Source of the DNA: Tahibacter soli
Lineage (GTDB): Bacteria; Pseudomonadota; Gammaproteobacteria; Xanthomonadales; Rhodanobacteraceae
DNA length: 64,000 nucleotides
NCBI RefSeq assembly: GCF_025717065.2
Contig: NZ_JAOVZO020000019.1
Span: 372,001 to 436,000 of the forward strand
Direction of reading: 5' to 3'
Part shown: positions 1 through 8,636 of the stretch, piece after piece
Layout of the letters: each line of letters begins with the position of its first letter
How positions within the stretch are numbered: the stretch's first letter is position 1
Notes under the pieces: model-generated
The model's database searches: none
The model's input: only the letters and a program-made list of their open reading frames with translations
Told to the model about the DNA's origin: nothing
Position numbers and translations under genes: made by a program

Positions 1-158
1 AGCCGCGCGACGGCGGCGCGCCGGCGGTCGTGTACGAATCGGACGATCGGACGCCGCTCGTGTTCGAGCCGTATTACGCCGCCGGCGGACGCACGCACGG
101 CGCGTGGCGACTGACCTGGCTGGCGCTCGCGCCGCAGCCGCCGGAAGACGACGCGTGA
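1..158 (+). CDS. C-terminal fragment of an unknown protein (5' end outside window)
   Basis: An open frame read from base 3 runs to a TGA at 156-158, giving about 51 residues that end in PPEDDA. The fragment contains a stretch reading VVYESDDRTPLVFEPYY and has no stop before the end. Base composition and codon use match the neighbouring genes. I recognise no family from so short a piece, and the start lies upstream of the window. It runs in the same direction as the next gene, about 115 bases away, with two inverted repeats between them. Confidence 0.45.
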   Translation, partial: PRDGGAPAVVYESDDRTPLVFEPYYAAGGRTHGAWRLTWLALAPQPPEDDA

Positions 159-169
159 GCGCGCGGCGT

Positions 170-197
170 CGTAGTTTTTGTCGTCTGAGAAACTACG
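170..197. promoter_or_regulatory. inverted repeat CGTAGTTT...AAACTACG
   Basis: Perfect 8-bp arms (170-177 and 190-197) flank a 12-base centre that contains a short T run. It lies between the end of the truncated gene and the CoA-transferase gene. It could be a weak terminator or a repressor site. The T run is in the loop rather than after the stem, which argues against a classic terminator. Confidence 0.3.
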
Positions 198-238
198 TTC
201 GTCGACTGTTTCGCGCGCGCGCCGATGTGGAGACTAGC

Positions 239-257
239 GCTGCCAGAGGATGGCAGC
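239..257 (+). promoter_or_regulatory. short hairpin just upstream of the CoA-transferase RBS
   Basis: GCTGCCA and TGGCAGC form a 7-bp stem with a 5-base loop. It ends a few bases before the AGGA that serves the ATG at 273. It would sit in the 5' leader next to the ribosome site, so it could affect translation. That role is inference. Confidence 0.25.
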
Positions 258-272
258 CGCAGGATTCGAACC

Positions 273-1451
273 ATGACCGCTAGCCCATTCACGCACGTCG
301 AACGCCGCGGCCCGCCCGGCCCGCTGTCCGGCGTGCGCGTGCTCGACCTGTCGGCGTACATCGCGGGTCCCTACGGCTGCACACTTCTCGCCGACCAGGG
401 CGCGCAGGTGGTCAAGATCGAACCGCCCGACGGCGACAACCTGCGCAAGTATCCGTCGACGCTCGAGGCCGAGAGCCGCGCGTTTCTAGGCGTCAACCGT
501 TCGAAGATCGGCGTCACGCTCGATCTCAAATCGCCGCACGGTCTCGCCGCGCTGCTCCGGCTCGTGCGCGAAGCCGACGTGCTCGTCCACAATTTCCGGC
601 CGAGCGTGCCGAAGCGGCTCGGCATCGACGCCGACCGCCTCGCCGCGATCAATCCGCGCCTGATCTATTGCGCGGTGACCGGCTACGGCGAGCGCGGACC
701 GATGAAGGACAAGGCCGGCTACGACCAGGTGCTGCAGACGATGGCCGGCATCGCGGTGCTGCAGGGCCGGCGCGGCGGCACGCCGGAAATCGTGTACGGC
801 TCGGTCGTCGACTACTACGCCGCGGCGCTCGTCGCGAGCGGCGTCGCCTCCGCGCTGTACGAGCGCGAGAAGAGCGGTCGCGGACAGGTCGTCGGCGTGT
901 CGCTGCTGCGCGCGGCGCTGACGATGCAGTCGGCGCGCCTGATCTGGGCGCAGGGCGAACCGCTCGACGTCGGGCGCGACATGCACTCGGGCGGCGTCAC
1001 CGGCATCCATCCGGCCAAAGAGGGACATCTGTACTTGTCCGCCAACACGCCGCATTTCTGGAAGGCGCTGTGCGACAAGACCGGCCTTGCAGCCCTTGCC
1101 GCCGACGAGCGCTACGACAGCGTGCGCAAGCGCGCGCAGCGCGCCGCCGAGATCGTGCCGCAGCTGCGCGAAGCGCTGCTCGCGCGCACGGCCGAAGAAT
1201 GGGAAGCGCTGTTCGGCGACGACGTGCCGTGCGCGGCGGCGCGACGCGTCGAAGACATGTTCGACCACCCGCAGGTGGAAGCCGAGGCGATGATCGCGAC
1301 CGTGCCGCATCCGGTCGTCGGCAGCTATCGCGGACTGACGCGACCGGTCACGTTCAGCCGCACGCCGGGGCCGGAACCGTTTGCGGCGCCGACGTTGGGG
1401 CAGCACAACGCGGTGATGAACGACACGAAAGCGGACACGAACGTCATCTGA
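273..1451 (+). CDS. CaiB/BaiF family (class III) CoA-transferase
   Basis: Transfers coenzyme A between carboxylic acids in the cytoplasm; the substrate cannot be read from sequence. At 392 residues it has the usual family length. The N-terminus has the family signature GVRVLDLSAYIAGPYG followed by DQGAQVVKIEPPDGD. The segment GYDQVLQTMAG carries the Asp that forms the acyl intermediate in this family. NFRPSVPKRLGID matches the conserved 'N-F-R-P-G-x-x-x-R-L-G' stretch. The start is set at 273 because AGGA lies about 8 bases upstream; an ATG at 225 is in frame but lacks a ribosome site. No acyl-CoA dehydrogenase or other pathway partner is adjacent, so the pathway stays open. Confidence 0.9.
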   Translation: MTASPFTHVERRGPPGPLSGVRVLDLSAYIAGPYGCTLLADQGAQVVKIEPPDGDNLRKYPSTLEAESRAFLGVNRSKIGVTLDLKSPHGLAALLRLVREADVLVHNFRPSVPKRLGIDADRLAAINPRLIYCAVTGYGERGPMKDKAGYDQVLQTMAGIAVLQGRRGGTPEIVYGSVVDYYAAALVASGVASALYEREKSGRGQVVGVSLLRAALTMQSARLIWAQGEPLDVGRDMHSGGVTGIHPAKEGHLYLSANTPHFWKALCDKTGLAALAADERYDSVRKRAQRAAEIVPQLREALLARTAEEWEALFGDDVPCAAARRVEDMFDHPQVEAEAMIATVPHPVVGSYRGLTRPVTFSRTPGPEPFAAPTLGQHNAVMNDTKADTNVI

Positions 1452-1545
1452 TCGCCGCACACCGGGCGATATCCGACTCCGTGCGTATTGTGCGCGTCAC
1501 CGCGCGAAGCTAGCCTCGTGCGACCCTGACACGGATGGCACCGCG

Positions 1546-3414
1546 ATGTCCGAACCGACGCTCAAGCGTGCCCTCGGCACGATCGTGTTCAAGGCGCTGA
1601 TCGCGCTGTTTCTCTTGCCGGGCCTGACGCTCGGCGTCGCACGGTGGATACGGCACGACGCCGACATCGACATCAAGGCGCAGATCGCGCAGTCGATCGC
1701 GCAGAGCACGAAGATGTCGGCGGACGAACGCGCCGCCGCAACCGCGTTCTACGCCGCGTCGACGCCGTCGGCATCGTGCTACGACGACTCGCCCGCGCTG
1801 GCGCAGCTGCGCGCCGGCGTGTGCGAACCCTATTCGCCGCTGTGGCAGTTCGTCACGACCGAGCGCGTCGCGTTCGCGACCGTCGCCGGCAACGTGCTGC
1901 TGCTCGTCGTGCTCGCCGGCCTCGGCGCGCTGGCGTTCTCCAACCGCGCGGCGCAATACGCGAGCTTCGTGTTCGGCTGGCGCCTGCTCACCGTCACGGG
2001 CGCCGCGCAGATCGTCCTGCAAGGCGCATTCGCCGTGTGGCTGTCGTTCTGGATCACGGCGCACTTTTTCCACGTGTACATCATGAAGCTGATTCTCATC
2101 GTCGCGCTCGTCGCGGCGGTGGCGGTGTGGACCGCGCTCGTCGCGATCTTCCGCCGCGTGCCGCGAGGCAACGAGGTGCAGGGCCGGCTGCTCGCGCCGG
2201 AAGAAGCGCCGGCGTTGTGGACGCGCATCCGCGATTTCGCGAGCCGCCTCGGCACCGCGCCGCCGGCGCAGATCGTCGCCGGCATCGACGCGAACTTCTT
2301 CGTCACCGAAATGCCGCTCAAGGTGGGCGACCGCGAAACGCGGGGCCGCACGCTGTTCGTCAGCCTGCCGCTGCTGCGGCAGCTCGACAGCGACGAGGCG
2401 AACGCCGTGTTCGCGCACGAACTGGGTCACTTCGCCGGCGGCGACACGGCGAACTCCGCGGCGCTCGGCCCGAAGCTGTCGCAGTACGACTACTACAACG
2501 CGCAGCTGCGCCAGGGCGGCGTGGCGATCGTCGCGTCGTGGCTGCTCGACCTGTACCGCGTGATCTTCGAGATCGCGCTGCAGCAGTCGAGCCGCCGGCG
2601 CGAATTCGCGGCCGACGGCGTGGCGGCGGAGCTGACGTCGCCGCAGGCGGTGGTGCGCGCGCTCGTCAAGGTCGCCGCATACGCGCAGTACCGCCATCGC
2701 GTCGAACACGGCCTGTTCTCGCACAACGAGCGGCACGGCGAAGACATCGGCATCGCGCAGCGCGTGGCCACGGGGCTCGCCGCGTTCGGGCAGTCGCCCG
2801 AATTCGCCGACGCGATGCGCGCGGCCGACATGCCGCATCCGTTCGACTCGCATCCGCCGCTCGCACAGCGCATGCACAACGTCGGCTACGTGCTCGAAGA
2901 ACGGCACTTCGCCGATGTCGTGTGCGCGACCGCGATCGCGCCGTGGACGAACGACATCGTCGGTGCCGACGCCATGGAGCGCGAGCAGTGGCAGGCGTTC
3001 GAGCGCGAGTTCGCGCAGGCGCACGAAGAAACGCTGGCCTATCGGTACGAACCGCAGACTGACGAAGAGCGCGCGCTGGTGCTGCGCTACTTTCCGCCGG
3101 AGCGCTTCGCGCTGAAGAAGGACGAGACGATCGTCGTGACGTACGCGGGTCTGGAACTGCCGGGCCATCGCGAACCGCTGGACTGGGACCGCGTCGTCAA
3201 CATCGAATACGAAGACGCGACGCTCGGCGGCGACAAACTGAAGCTGCACCACCCCGAACGCGGCTGGCTCGGCGCGAAGACGACGAAGGTGTCGCTCGCG
3301 TTCGCGGGCAAGGACCGCGAACGGTTCAAGCAGACGCTCGGCCGCTATTGGCACCGGCATCGGGTGATGCGGGCGCAGCAGCAGGCTCAGGCGGTGGAGG
3401 CGGCGCGTGTGTAA
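1546..3414 (+). CDS. M48 family membrane metallopeptidase
   Basis: Membrane-anchored zinc peptidase of the HtpX/Ste24 superfamily, 622 residues. The zinc motif HELGH lies at about residues 291-295 (FAHELGHFAGGDT). The third ligand is probably the Glu of REFAADG near residue 353, at the usual distance. A hydrophobic segment near residues 10-30 and two or three more between about 110 and 200 anchor it ahead of the catalytic domain. The C-terminal 150 residues are soluble and resemble nothing I recognise. The family acts in membrane-protein quality control; the substrate here is unknown. It is convergent with the kinase gene that follows. The start at 1546 is the best in-frame ATG, though its ribosome site is weak. 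Confidence 0.88.
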   Translation: MSEPTLKRALGTIVFKALIALFLLPGLTLGVARWIRHDADIDIKAQIAQSIAQSTKMSADERAAATAFYAASTPSASCYDDSPALAQLRAGVCEPYSPLWQFVTTERVAFATVAGNVLLLVVLAGLGALAFSNRAAQYASFVFGWRLLTVTGAAQIVLQGAFAVWLSFWITAHFFHVYIMKLILIVALVAAVAVWTALVAIFRRVPRGNEVQGRLLAPEEAPALWTRIRDFASRLGTAPPAQIVAGIDANFFVTEMPLKVGDRETRGRTLFVSLPLLRQLDSDEANAVFAHELGHFAGGDTANSAALGPKLSQYDYYNAQLRQGGVAIVASWLLDLYRVIFEIALQQSSRRREFAADGVAAELTSPQAVVRALVKVAAYAQYRHRVEHGLFSHNERHGEDIGIAQRVATGLAAFGQSPEFADAMRAADMPHPFDSHPPLAQRMHNVGYVLEERHFADVVCATAIAPWTNDIVGADAMEREQWQAFEREFAQAHEETLAYRYEPQTDEERALVLRYFPPERFALKKDETIVVTYAGLELPGHREPLDWDRVVNIEYEDATLGGDKLKLHHPERGWLGAKTTKVSLAFAGKDRERFKQTLGRYWHRHRVMRAQQQAQAVEAARV

Positions 3415-3453
3415 AAGTGCGATCGTCTCTCAATCAACTGAAGTACGAAATGC

Positions 3454-6000
3454 TCAAGTAGCTATGTCAAGACAACGGCGCAACGAGGCAATGCCTGTCC
3501 GGTTAGGTTCTTTTTCCTTTTCGAGAATCTCGATGGCTGCGCTTATTTCGCCTTTTAGGCCCGTTTTGCGGTCGCGCTCGACCGCGATGCATCCCAAGTT
3601 TGCGCGCACGTCGACTTGACTGCCGATGTTGTTGTCGCGCTCGTATGTGGCCAATGCCATGCGGAGCATGACTTCAGCTTCGTCGTATCGGCGTTGATCA
3701 CGCAAAACCCATCCGAGTTCCTGCCGCAAGAACGCCAGCATATGGGCATCTGGTGACATGCTTTTTGTTCCGATCGCAACCGCACGCTCCAGATATGGCA
3801 GGCCTTCTTCAACACGGCCCATATCCACGAGAATCGCTCCGATGTTGTGCTCGATTCTCGCCGAATTCGGAGTTTCGCCGTATGCACGACGCAAAGTCGC
3901 AAGCGCCTTCATGAGGATCCTGACGCTACCCTCGTTGTCGCCACGCCGATGATAAATCGTCGCCAACGTATTCATCGCTGTTGTTATTCTGCTTGAATTT
4001 TCACCATAAATTCGAGCAATGGCCGACACCGCATCTTCGGCGTATTTTTCGGCGCGATCGAAATCTCCGCGAGTACGCCAATAGATTGCGACTGCAACGA
4101 GCAGATCTCCATAGAGCGGATCATCCCGGTTGAGGCCTCCCATGTCCTGAGGCAGGTATTTTGCGAGCAACTTCTCGCCCTCGATACCGGGCAACCTGAT
4201 CGCCAGTCGTACAGCGACTCGAACAATTCGCGAATCACCGAGCGCGACCTCTTTTTCCAACAGTGCAAGTGCGTCTCTCAGTACCTGTGTCGCTTCCTTG
4301 TTCCGCGCCAACGCATACAACGTCACCGCGCGCTGTACCGCGAACTCTGCCCGCCAACTGACGTCCATTTGATCGGCCAGCGCAAGAGCGCGCTCCTCGT
4401 ACTTCAACGCTTCGGCGTAACGACCGAACTCATTCTCCAATCGAATCAACGTCGCAAGATTTGACGCGAGTTCGCGACCTGGCGGCGACGGGAGATTTTC
4501 AAGCAATGCAAGCGACTCGCGTGCCGCCAGATACCCACCTTGCAAATCGTCCAACGAGAACGACGCCTCCGCGATCGCCGCCAACATCGCCGCCTTCAAC
4601 TGCGGCTGCTCCGTCAGCGCCTCACCAAGCTGCTGCCGACCGCGTTCAAGCAACTGCCGCGCTGTCACTTCGCGACCACGCGCTTCCTCCGGTTTCGCCG
4701 CGTTGAACAAACCAACGACGAAGTCGGTGACTTGCAGCGCCCGCGCACGCTCGAGCTGCGCCTGGTCGCGCTCGTGCACGAGCCGCTCGTTCTGCCGCAA
4801 CGTGAAGACGCCGAAGCCGATCACGCTCAGCGCCAACACCGCCGTCAGCGCGACGGGCAGCGCATTGCGCCGCACGAACAATCGCGCGCGATAGCCGCGC
4901 TCCCCGGCGCGGATCGAGATCGGCCGCGTTGCGAGATACGCCGCCACGTCGGCGTCGAGGTCGGCGACCGACGCGTAGCGTTCGTGCGGGGCCTTGGCCA
5001 GAGCCTTCGCGACGATCGCGTCGATGTCGCCGCGCAGTTGCCGACGCCGCTCGGGCGCCGCTTCGCTCGGCAACCGCGGTGCGTCGTGCAGCACACGCTC
5101 GACCAGCACCGACGCGTCGCCGTCGAACGGCAGGCTGCCGCCCGCGAGTTCGCACAGCAGCACGCCTAGCGCGTAGACGTCGGTCGCGACGCTGGTCGGC
5201 TGGCCGAGGAACTGCTCCGGCGCCGCGCTGCGCGGCGACAGGAAGCGGCGCTCGGCGTCGGCCGCCTCGACGCCGAGCGTCGTCGCGATGCCGAAGTCGA
5301 CGAGCTTGGGCTGCCCGTCGTCGGTCACGAGGATGTTGCCGGCCTTGAGGTCGCAATGGACGACGAGGTTCGCATGCGCGTACTGCACGGCCGCGCAGAC
5401 CTCGCGGAACAACCGCAACCGGTCGACCAGCGCGAGCCGACGTTCGTCGCACCAGCGCGTGATCGGCAGGCCGTTGACGTATTCCATCGCGAAATACGGG
5501 ATGCCGCCGGGGTCCTCGCCCGCGTCGATCAGGCGGGCAATGTTCGCGTGTTCCAACGTCGCGAGCAGACGCCTTTCGCGCGCCAGGCGCGCCGACGCAT
5601 CGGCGTCCAGATGGCCCGACGCCACGAGCTTGAGCGCGACGCGCTGCGCGACCTTGCCGTCGTGCCGCTCGGCGAGGTACACCACGCCCATACCGCCGCG
5701 ACCGATTTCCTCGACCACCGCGAACGCGCCGAAGCGGCGTCCGCGCACAACCCCGCTCGCGAGCCGGTCGAGCGCCGCGTGGACGTCGCGCAGCATCGGA
5801 TCGTCGCGCGTTTCGGCATAGTCTGCGTCGGCCGCGAGCAGCGATTCGACGAAGCGTCGCAGCTCGGCATCGCCGCCGCATTGCGTGTCGAGCGCCATGG
5901 CACGCTCATGCGCCGGCAGCGCGACGAGGTCGGAGAACAGGTCTTTGGCGCGCGCCCAGCGGTCTGCTCGCGCGGCTGCGGTGTCGTCGTTGGGGGTCAT
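3454..6000 (-). CDS. Serine/threonine protein kinase with C-terminal TPR region
   Basis: PknB-type kinase, 848 residues. The glycine loop GRGGMGVVY is near residue 102, the catalytic Lys is in VALKLV (about 124), the catalytic Asp is in HCDLKAGN (about 217), and the DFG is near 235. Cys replaces Arg before the catalytic Asp, so this is a non-RD kinase, in which activation-loop control differs. APEQ and DVYALGVLLCEL fit kinase subdomains VIII-IX. A membrane segment near 380-400 (ALPVALTAVLALSVIGFGVF) is followed by a coiled stretch and about 400 residues of TPR-like helices. The 3' third is clearly poorer in GC than the kinase part. In Lysobacterales such kinases often sit beside secretion or sigma-factor genes; none is adjacent here. 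ATG at 6000 is preferred over GTG at 6003. Confidence 0.9.
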   Translation of the reverse strand: MTPNDDTAAARADRWARAKDLFSDLVALPAHERAMALDTQCGGDAELRRFVESLLAADADYAETRDDPMLRDVHAALDRLASGVVRGRRFGAFAVVEEIGRGGMGVVYLAERHDGKVAQRVALKLVASGHLDADASARLARERRLLATLEHANIARLIDAGEDPGGIPYFAMEYVNGLPITRWCDERRLALVDRLRLFREVCAAVQYAHANLVVHCDLKAGNILVTDDGQPKLVDFGIATTLGVEAADAERRFLSPRSAAPEQFLGQPTSVATDVYALGVLLCELAGGSLPFDGDASVLVERVLHDAPRLPSEAAPERRRQLRGDIDAIVAKALAKAPHERYASVADLDADVAAYLATRPISIRAGERGYRARLFVRRNALPVALTAVLALSVIGFGVFTLRQNERLVHERDQAQLERARALQVTDFVVGLFNAAKPEEARGREVTARQLLERGRQQLGEALTEQPQLKAAMLAAIAEASFSLDDLQGGYLAARESLALLENLPSPPGRELASNLATLIRLENEFGRYAEALKYEERALALADQMDVSWRAEFAVQRAVTLYALARNKEATQVLRDALALLEKEVALGDSRIVRVAVRLAIRLPGIEGEKLLAKYLPQDMGGLNRDDPLYGDLLVAVAIYWRTRGDFDRAEKYAEDAVSAIARIYGENSSRITTAMNTLATIYHRRGDNEGSVRILMKALATLRRAYGETPNSARIEHNIGAILVDMGRVEEGLPYLERAVAIGTKSMSPDAHMLAFLRQELGWVLRDQRRYDEAEVMLRMALATYERDNNIGSQVDVRANLGCIAVERDRKTGLKGEISAAIEILEKEKEPNRTGIASLRRCLDIAT

Positions 6001-6123
6001 CACGCAGATGTAGCGCGACGCGGCCGGTATCGCAACGGACTCGTGCGGCGCCCCGCATTTTCATCCCGCACGCGCAATGGCGAAGAGGCCGCATAGACGA
6101 TGACGGCGCGCGGGATACCGGAG

Positions 6124-6153
6124 TTGTTGGCGCTGCCCGCGCCCGGATATACA
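6124..6153 (+). promoter_or_regulatory. candidate vapBC promoter
   Basis: TTGTTG (6124-6129), an 18-base spacer and TATACA (6148-6153) make a plausible sigma-70 promoter. The -10 lies inside the left arm of the palindrome at 6145-6169, so a bound repressor would block polymerase. Confidence 0.45.
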
Positions 6154-6169
6154 ATGCCGATGTATATCC
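6145..6169. promoter_or_regulatory. VapB(C) operator palindrome
   Basis: Perfect inverted repeat: GGATATACA (6145-6153), a 7-base centre, and TGTATATCC (6161-6169). It ends 16 bases before the vapB ATG and overlaps the likely -10. AbrB-fold VapB antitoxins bind such palindromes and, with VapC, repress their own operon. The assignment rests on position and symmetry. Confidence 0.7.
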
Positions 6170-6185
6170 ACGCCGGGAGCGATTC

Positions 6186-6419
6186 ATGCAAGTCGCCAAA
6201 TGGGGCAACAGTCTCGCCGTACGCCTGCCGGCCAGCGTTGTCGAAGCGCTGGAATTGCGCGAAGGCGACGATATCGAAATTCTCGTCGCCGGTGCACGCA
6301 CCTTCGCGGTCAGCAAGAAGCCCGGGGACGCACAGCGGCTGGCGCGTCTGCGCGAGTTCCGCGGCACGCTGCCCGCGGATTTCAAGTTCAGCCGCGAGAA
6401 GGCGAACGAGCGTGGCTAG
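6186..6419 (+). CDS. vapB: VapB-type antitoxin (AbrB/MazE swapped-hairpin fold)
   Basis: A 77-residue antitoxin. The N-terminal MQVAKWGNSLAVRLP followed by LELREGDDIEI is the AbrB/SpoVT swapped-hairpin DNA-binding domain. The charged C-terminus (about residues 45-77, with REFRGTLPADFKFSREK) would wrap around and inhibit the toxin. A GGGAG lies about 7 bases before the ATG. The gene overlaps the toxin by 8 bases, so the two are translationally coupled. The palindrome just upstream is the likely autoregulatory site. Confidence 0.92.
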   Translation: MQVAKWGNSLAVRLPASVVEALELREGDDIEILVAGARTFAVSKKPGDAQRLARLREFRGTLPADFKFSREKANERG

Positions 6420-6828
6420 GACAGCCGATTTCATCGACAGCAACGTGCTCCTCTACCTGCTGTCGGCGAACGATGCGAAGGCCGATCGCGCGGAAGCACT
6501 GTTGCAACGCCGGCCGATCGTCAGCGTGCAGGTGCTCAACGAAGTCACAAACGTCTGTCGTCGCAAACTTCGCATGGAGTGGCCGCAGATCGATCAGTTC
6601 CTGGAACTCGCGAGAAGTTTCTGCAAGGTCGTTCCCCTGACCGTCGAAGTACACGACCGCGCTCGGGAACTCGCGCAACGGTACAGCCTGTCGTTCTACG
6701 ACGCCTGCGTCGTAGCGGCGGCGCTGATCGCCGGTTGCCGGACGTTGCACACGGAGGACATGCAGCACGGGCTGGTGCTCGACGAAAGCATGGCGCTGAA
6801 CAATCCGTTCGCCGCCGACGCGAACTGA
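6412..6828 (+). CDS. vapC: VapC-type PIN-domain ribonuclease toxin
   Basis: A 138-residue PIN domain. The acidic residues that bind Mg/Mn are in place: Asp9 (FIDSNVLLY), Glu44 (VLNEVTN), Asp97 (FYDACVVAAA) and Asp116 (HTEDMQHG). The family cleaves RNA, often tRNA, when freed from its antitoxin; the target here is not known. The start is the GTG at 6412, which lies inside the end of vapB; a longer upstream reading would overlap the whole antitoxin. A perfect 36-bp palindrome lies 38 bases past the stop and may end the transcript. Confidence 0.92.
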   Translation: MARTADFIDSNVLLYLLSANDAKADRAEALLQRRPIVSVQVLNEVTNVCRRKLRMEWPQIDQFLELARSFCKVVPLTVEVHDRARELAQRYSLSFYDACVVAAALIAGCRTLHTEDMQHGLVLDESMALNNPFAADAN

Positions 6829-6855
6829 CGCGCCACACGCCCATCGCCGCACCGG

Positions 6856-6931
6856 AAACGCCGGCAGCGACCCCGTGATCGTCATGACGATCACGGGGTC
6901 GCCCGCAAGCGCAGACGATCCGGCGATGCCC
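6856..6931 (-). pseudogene. remnant copy of the 3' end of the adjacent PQQ-propeller gene
   Basis: This stretch matches 7164-7239, the 3' coding end of the neighbouring PQQ-repeat gene, at a constant offset of 308 bases; by eye about 67 of 76 bases agree. On the minus strand it still reads GIAGSSALAGDPVIVMTITG, against GIAGSPALAGDSVIVATIAG in the intact protein. The rest of the gene is absent on the upstream side, so this is a fragment left by duplication or an excised paralogue. Confidence 0.7.
6867..6902. terminator. perfect 36-bp palindrome downstream of vapC
   Basis: Each of the 18 base pairs from 6867/6902 to the centre at 6884/6885 is complementary, with no loop. It lies 38 bases after the vapC stop and inside the PQQ-gene remnant. 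As RNA it would form a long hairpin, but no T tract follows. It may act as a terminator, a cruciform or a dimer-binding site. Confidence 0.5.
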
Positions 6932-7151
6932 TGCGAGGCGGCGCGGGGGTAACGGCGCCGCCCGTCGGCACACGGATCGGCAAAGCGCGCGCCTACCATG
7001 CCTTGGCCAGACACCGGCGCAGGGAGCCGTGGTCGCCGCGGGGACAGCGATGCCTGCGAGCCGGAACTACGACCGGACTTGTCGTGCCGACGTCGCGCAA
7101 CGCTACTGCGGCGAGCATACCGATTCTCTCACCCGGCCCCGCGCACGCGTG

Positions 7152-8636
7152 TCAACGCAGCGCAAACGCCAGCAGCGACCCCGCGATCGTCGCGACGATC
7201 ACGCTGTCGCCCGCGAGCGCCGGCGATCCGGCGATGCCCCACTGGTGTCCGCCTGTATCGGCGAGCGGATGGCGCGCAACGATGCGACCCGTCTTGCGGT
7301 CGAGCACCGTGAAGCTCGCGCGATGCTTGACGAAGTATGGCGTGCCGCCGGCCGCGCCGACGTAGATGCGATTCGCCGTCACGAGCGGGGTTCCCCATGT
7401 CCATCCGTATACATCGCTGCGCCACAGCACGCGCCCGTCGGCCGGGTCGATCGCGCTGACGCGGCGCAGGTCGGACGAACCGACGTAGATCGTGCCGTCG
7501 ACGACGACCGGTGTCGATTCGACCCACGAGCCCCAGAAGAACAGACGCCACTTCGTTTCGCCGGTTGCGGCATCGAGCGACAACAGACCCGCGCCGCGGT
7601 TGCCGACGAGCACGCGATCGCCGTGCACGACCGGCGCGGCGTCGACTTCCGCGCCGGTGTCCGCGCGCCACGCCTCGCGGCCGGTCTTGCTCTCGAGCGC
7701 GTAGACGAAATGATCGGCGCTGCCGACGTAGACGCGGTCGCCGGCCGCGGCGGCGGCGTTGCGGATGCGCCCGCGCGTGTCGAAGCGCCAGCGCCGTTCG
7801 CCTTTCGCGGCGTCGACGGCATGAAAGCCGCCGTCGGCGGCGCCGACGTAGACGGTGCCGTCGGCGACGACCGGCTGCGCGCCCTGCCAGTCCCAGTCGT
7901 ACACCGTGGGATGCGGAAGTATACGTGTAGCTTCTTCGTCGCCGAGCCGGTAGCGCCAGCGCTCCTTGCCGGTGGCGCGGTCGAGGCGAAACAGCAGGCC
8001 GTTGTCGGCCGCGACGTAGACCGCGTCGCCCGCGACGGCGACGCTGCCGAAGATCGCGCGGCCGGCCGTGAACGTCCACACCGGTTTTCCGTCACGCGTA
8101 TCGACCGCGTTGACGATGCCGCCGGTCGTGCCGACGTAGGCGACGCCGTCGACGACGACCGGCGATGCGTAGACCTGCCCGCCCAGACGCGTTTCCCAGC
8201 GCGGCGCGGGACCGGCCGGCACTTTCGGCGGCGCGGCTTCCACCGGCAGCTTCGCCGCGCGCTTGAACACGGCCGGGCTGTTGGGTCCGGGATACGTGCC
8301 GCGCAGCGTGTCGCCGTCGAGTTCGAGCGACAGATACAGACCCTCGTGCGCGACGCGGTTGCCGTCCCGCACGACCTCGCCGCCGGGTTCGGCGCCGAAA
8401 TAGTTCGACACCGGCTGCGTCAGTTTCAGCGCGAGCTTGCCGTCGGCGCCGCGGACGAATTCGAGCCCCACGTCGATCTTTTCGCGCACCGAGCCCGCGG
8501 TGCCGATCCAGCGGCCGACGACCGGATCGTCGGCGGCGACGCCGTCCGCGGCGAAAAGAAACGTTGCGAGAACCGCCGGCGCGACCGCGCGTGCAACACG
8601 CAGGCAAAACCTCAGTGTCGATCGCATGCAATGCAT
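7152..8636 (-). CDS. Exported PQQ-binding-like beta-propeller repeat protein
   Basis: 494 residues. The signal peptide covers about residues 1-33 (RFCLRVARAVAPAVLATFLFAADGVAA). Next comes a short beta domain (about 35-125, starting DDPVVGRWIG). From about residue 140 come repeated propeller blades with the pattern 'VYVGxxDGxxxAxDxxxGxxxW', such as GTVYVGAADGGFHAVDAAKGERRW. This is the PQQ/pyrrolo-quinoline repeat seen in BamB-like and dehydrogenase-like proteins. No PQQ-dehydrogenase catalytic residues were recognised, so a binding or scaffold role is more likely than an enzyme. GGGGAGG about 7 bases upstream fixes the start at 8636. Its 3' end has a degenerate copy 300 bases downstream. Confidence 0.85.
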   Translation of the reverse strand: MHCMRSTLRFCLRVARAVAPAVLATFLFAADGVAADDPVVGRWIGTAGSVREKIDVGLEFVRGADGKLALKLTQPVSNYFGAEPGGEVVRDGNRVAHEGLYLSLELDGDTLRGTYPGPNSPAVFKRAAKLPVEAAPPKVPAGPAPRWETRLGGQVYASPVVVDGVAYVGTTGGIVNAVDTRDGKPVWTFTAGRAIFGSVAVAGDAVYVAADNGLLFRLDRATGKERWRYRLGDEEATRILPHPTVYDWDWQGAQPVVADGTVYVGAADGGFHAVDAAKGERRWRFDTRGRIRNAAAAAGDRVYVGSADHFVYALESKTGREAWRADTGAEVDAAPVVHGDRVLVGNRGAGLLSLDAATGETKWRLFFWGSWVESTPVVVDGTIYVGSSDLRRVSAIDPADGRVLWRSDVYGWTWGTPLVTANRIYVGAAGGTPYFVKHRASFTVLDRKTGRIVARHPLADTGGHQWGIAGSPALAGDSVIVATIAGSLLAFALR

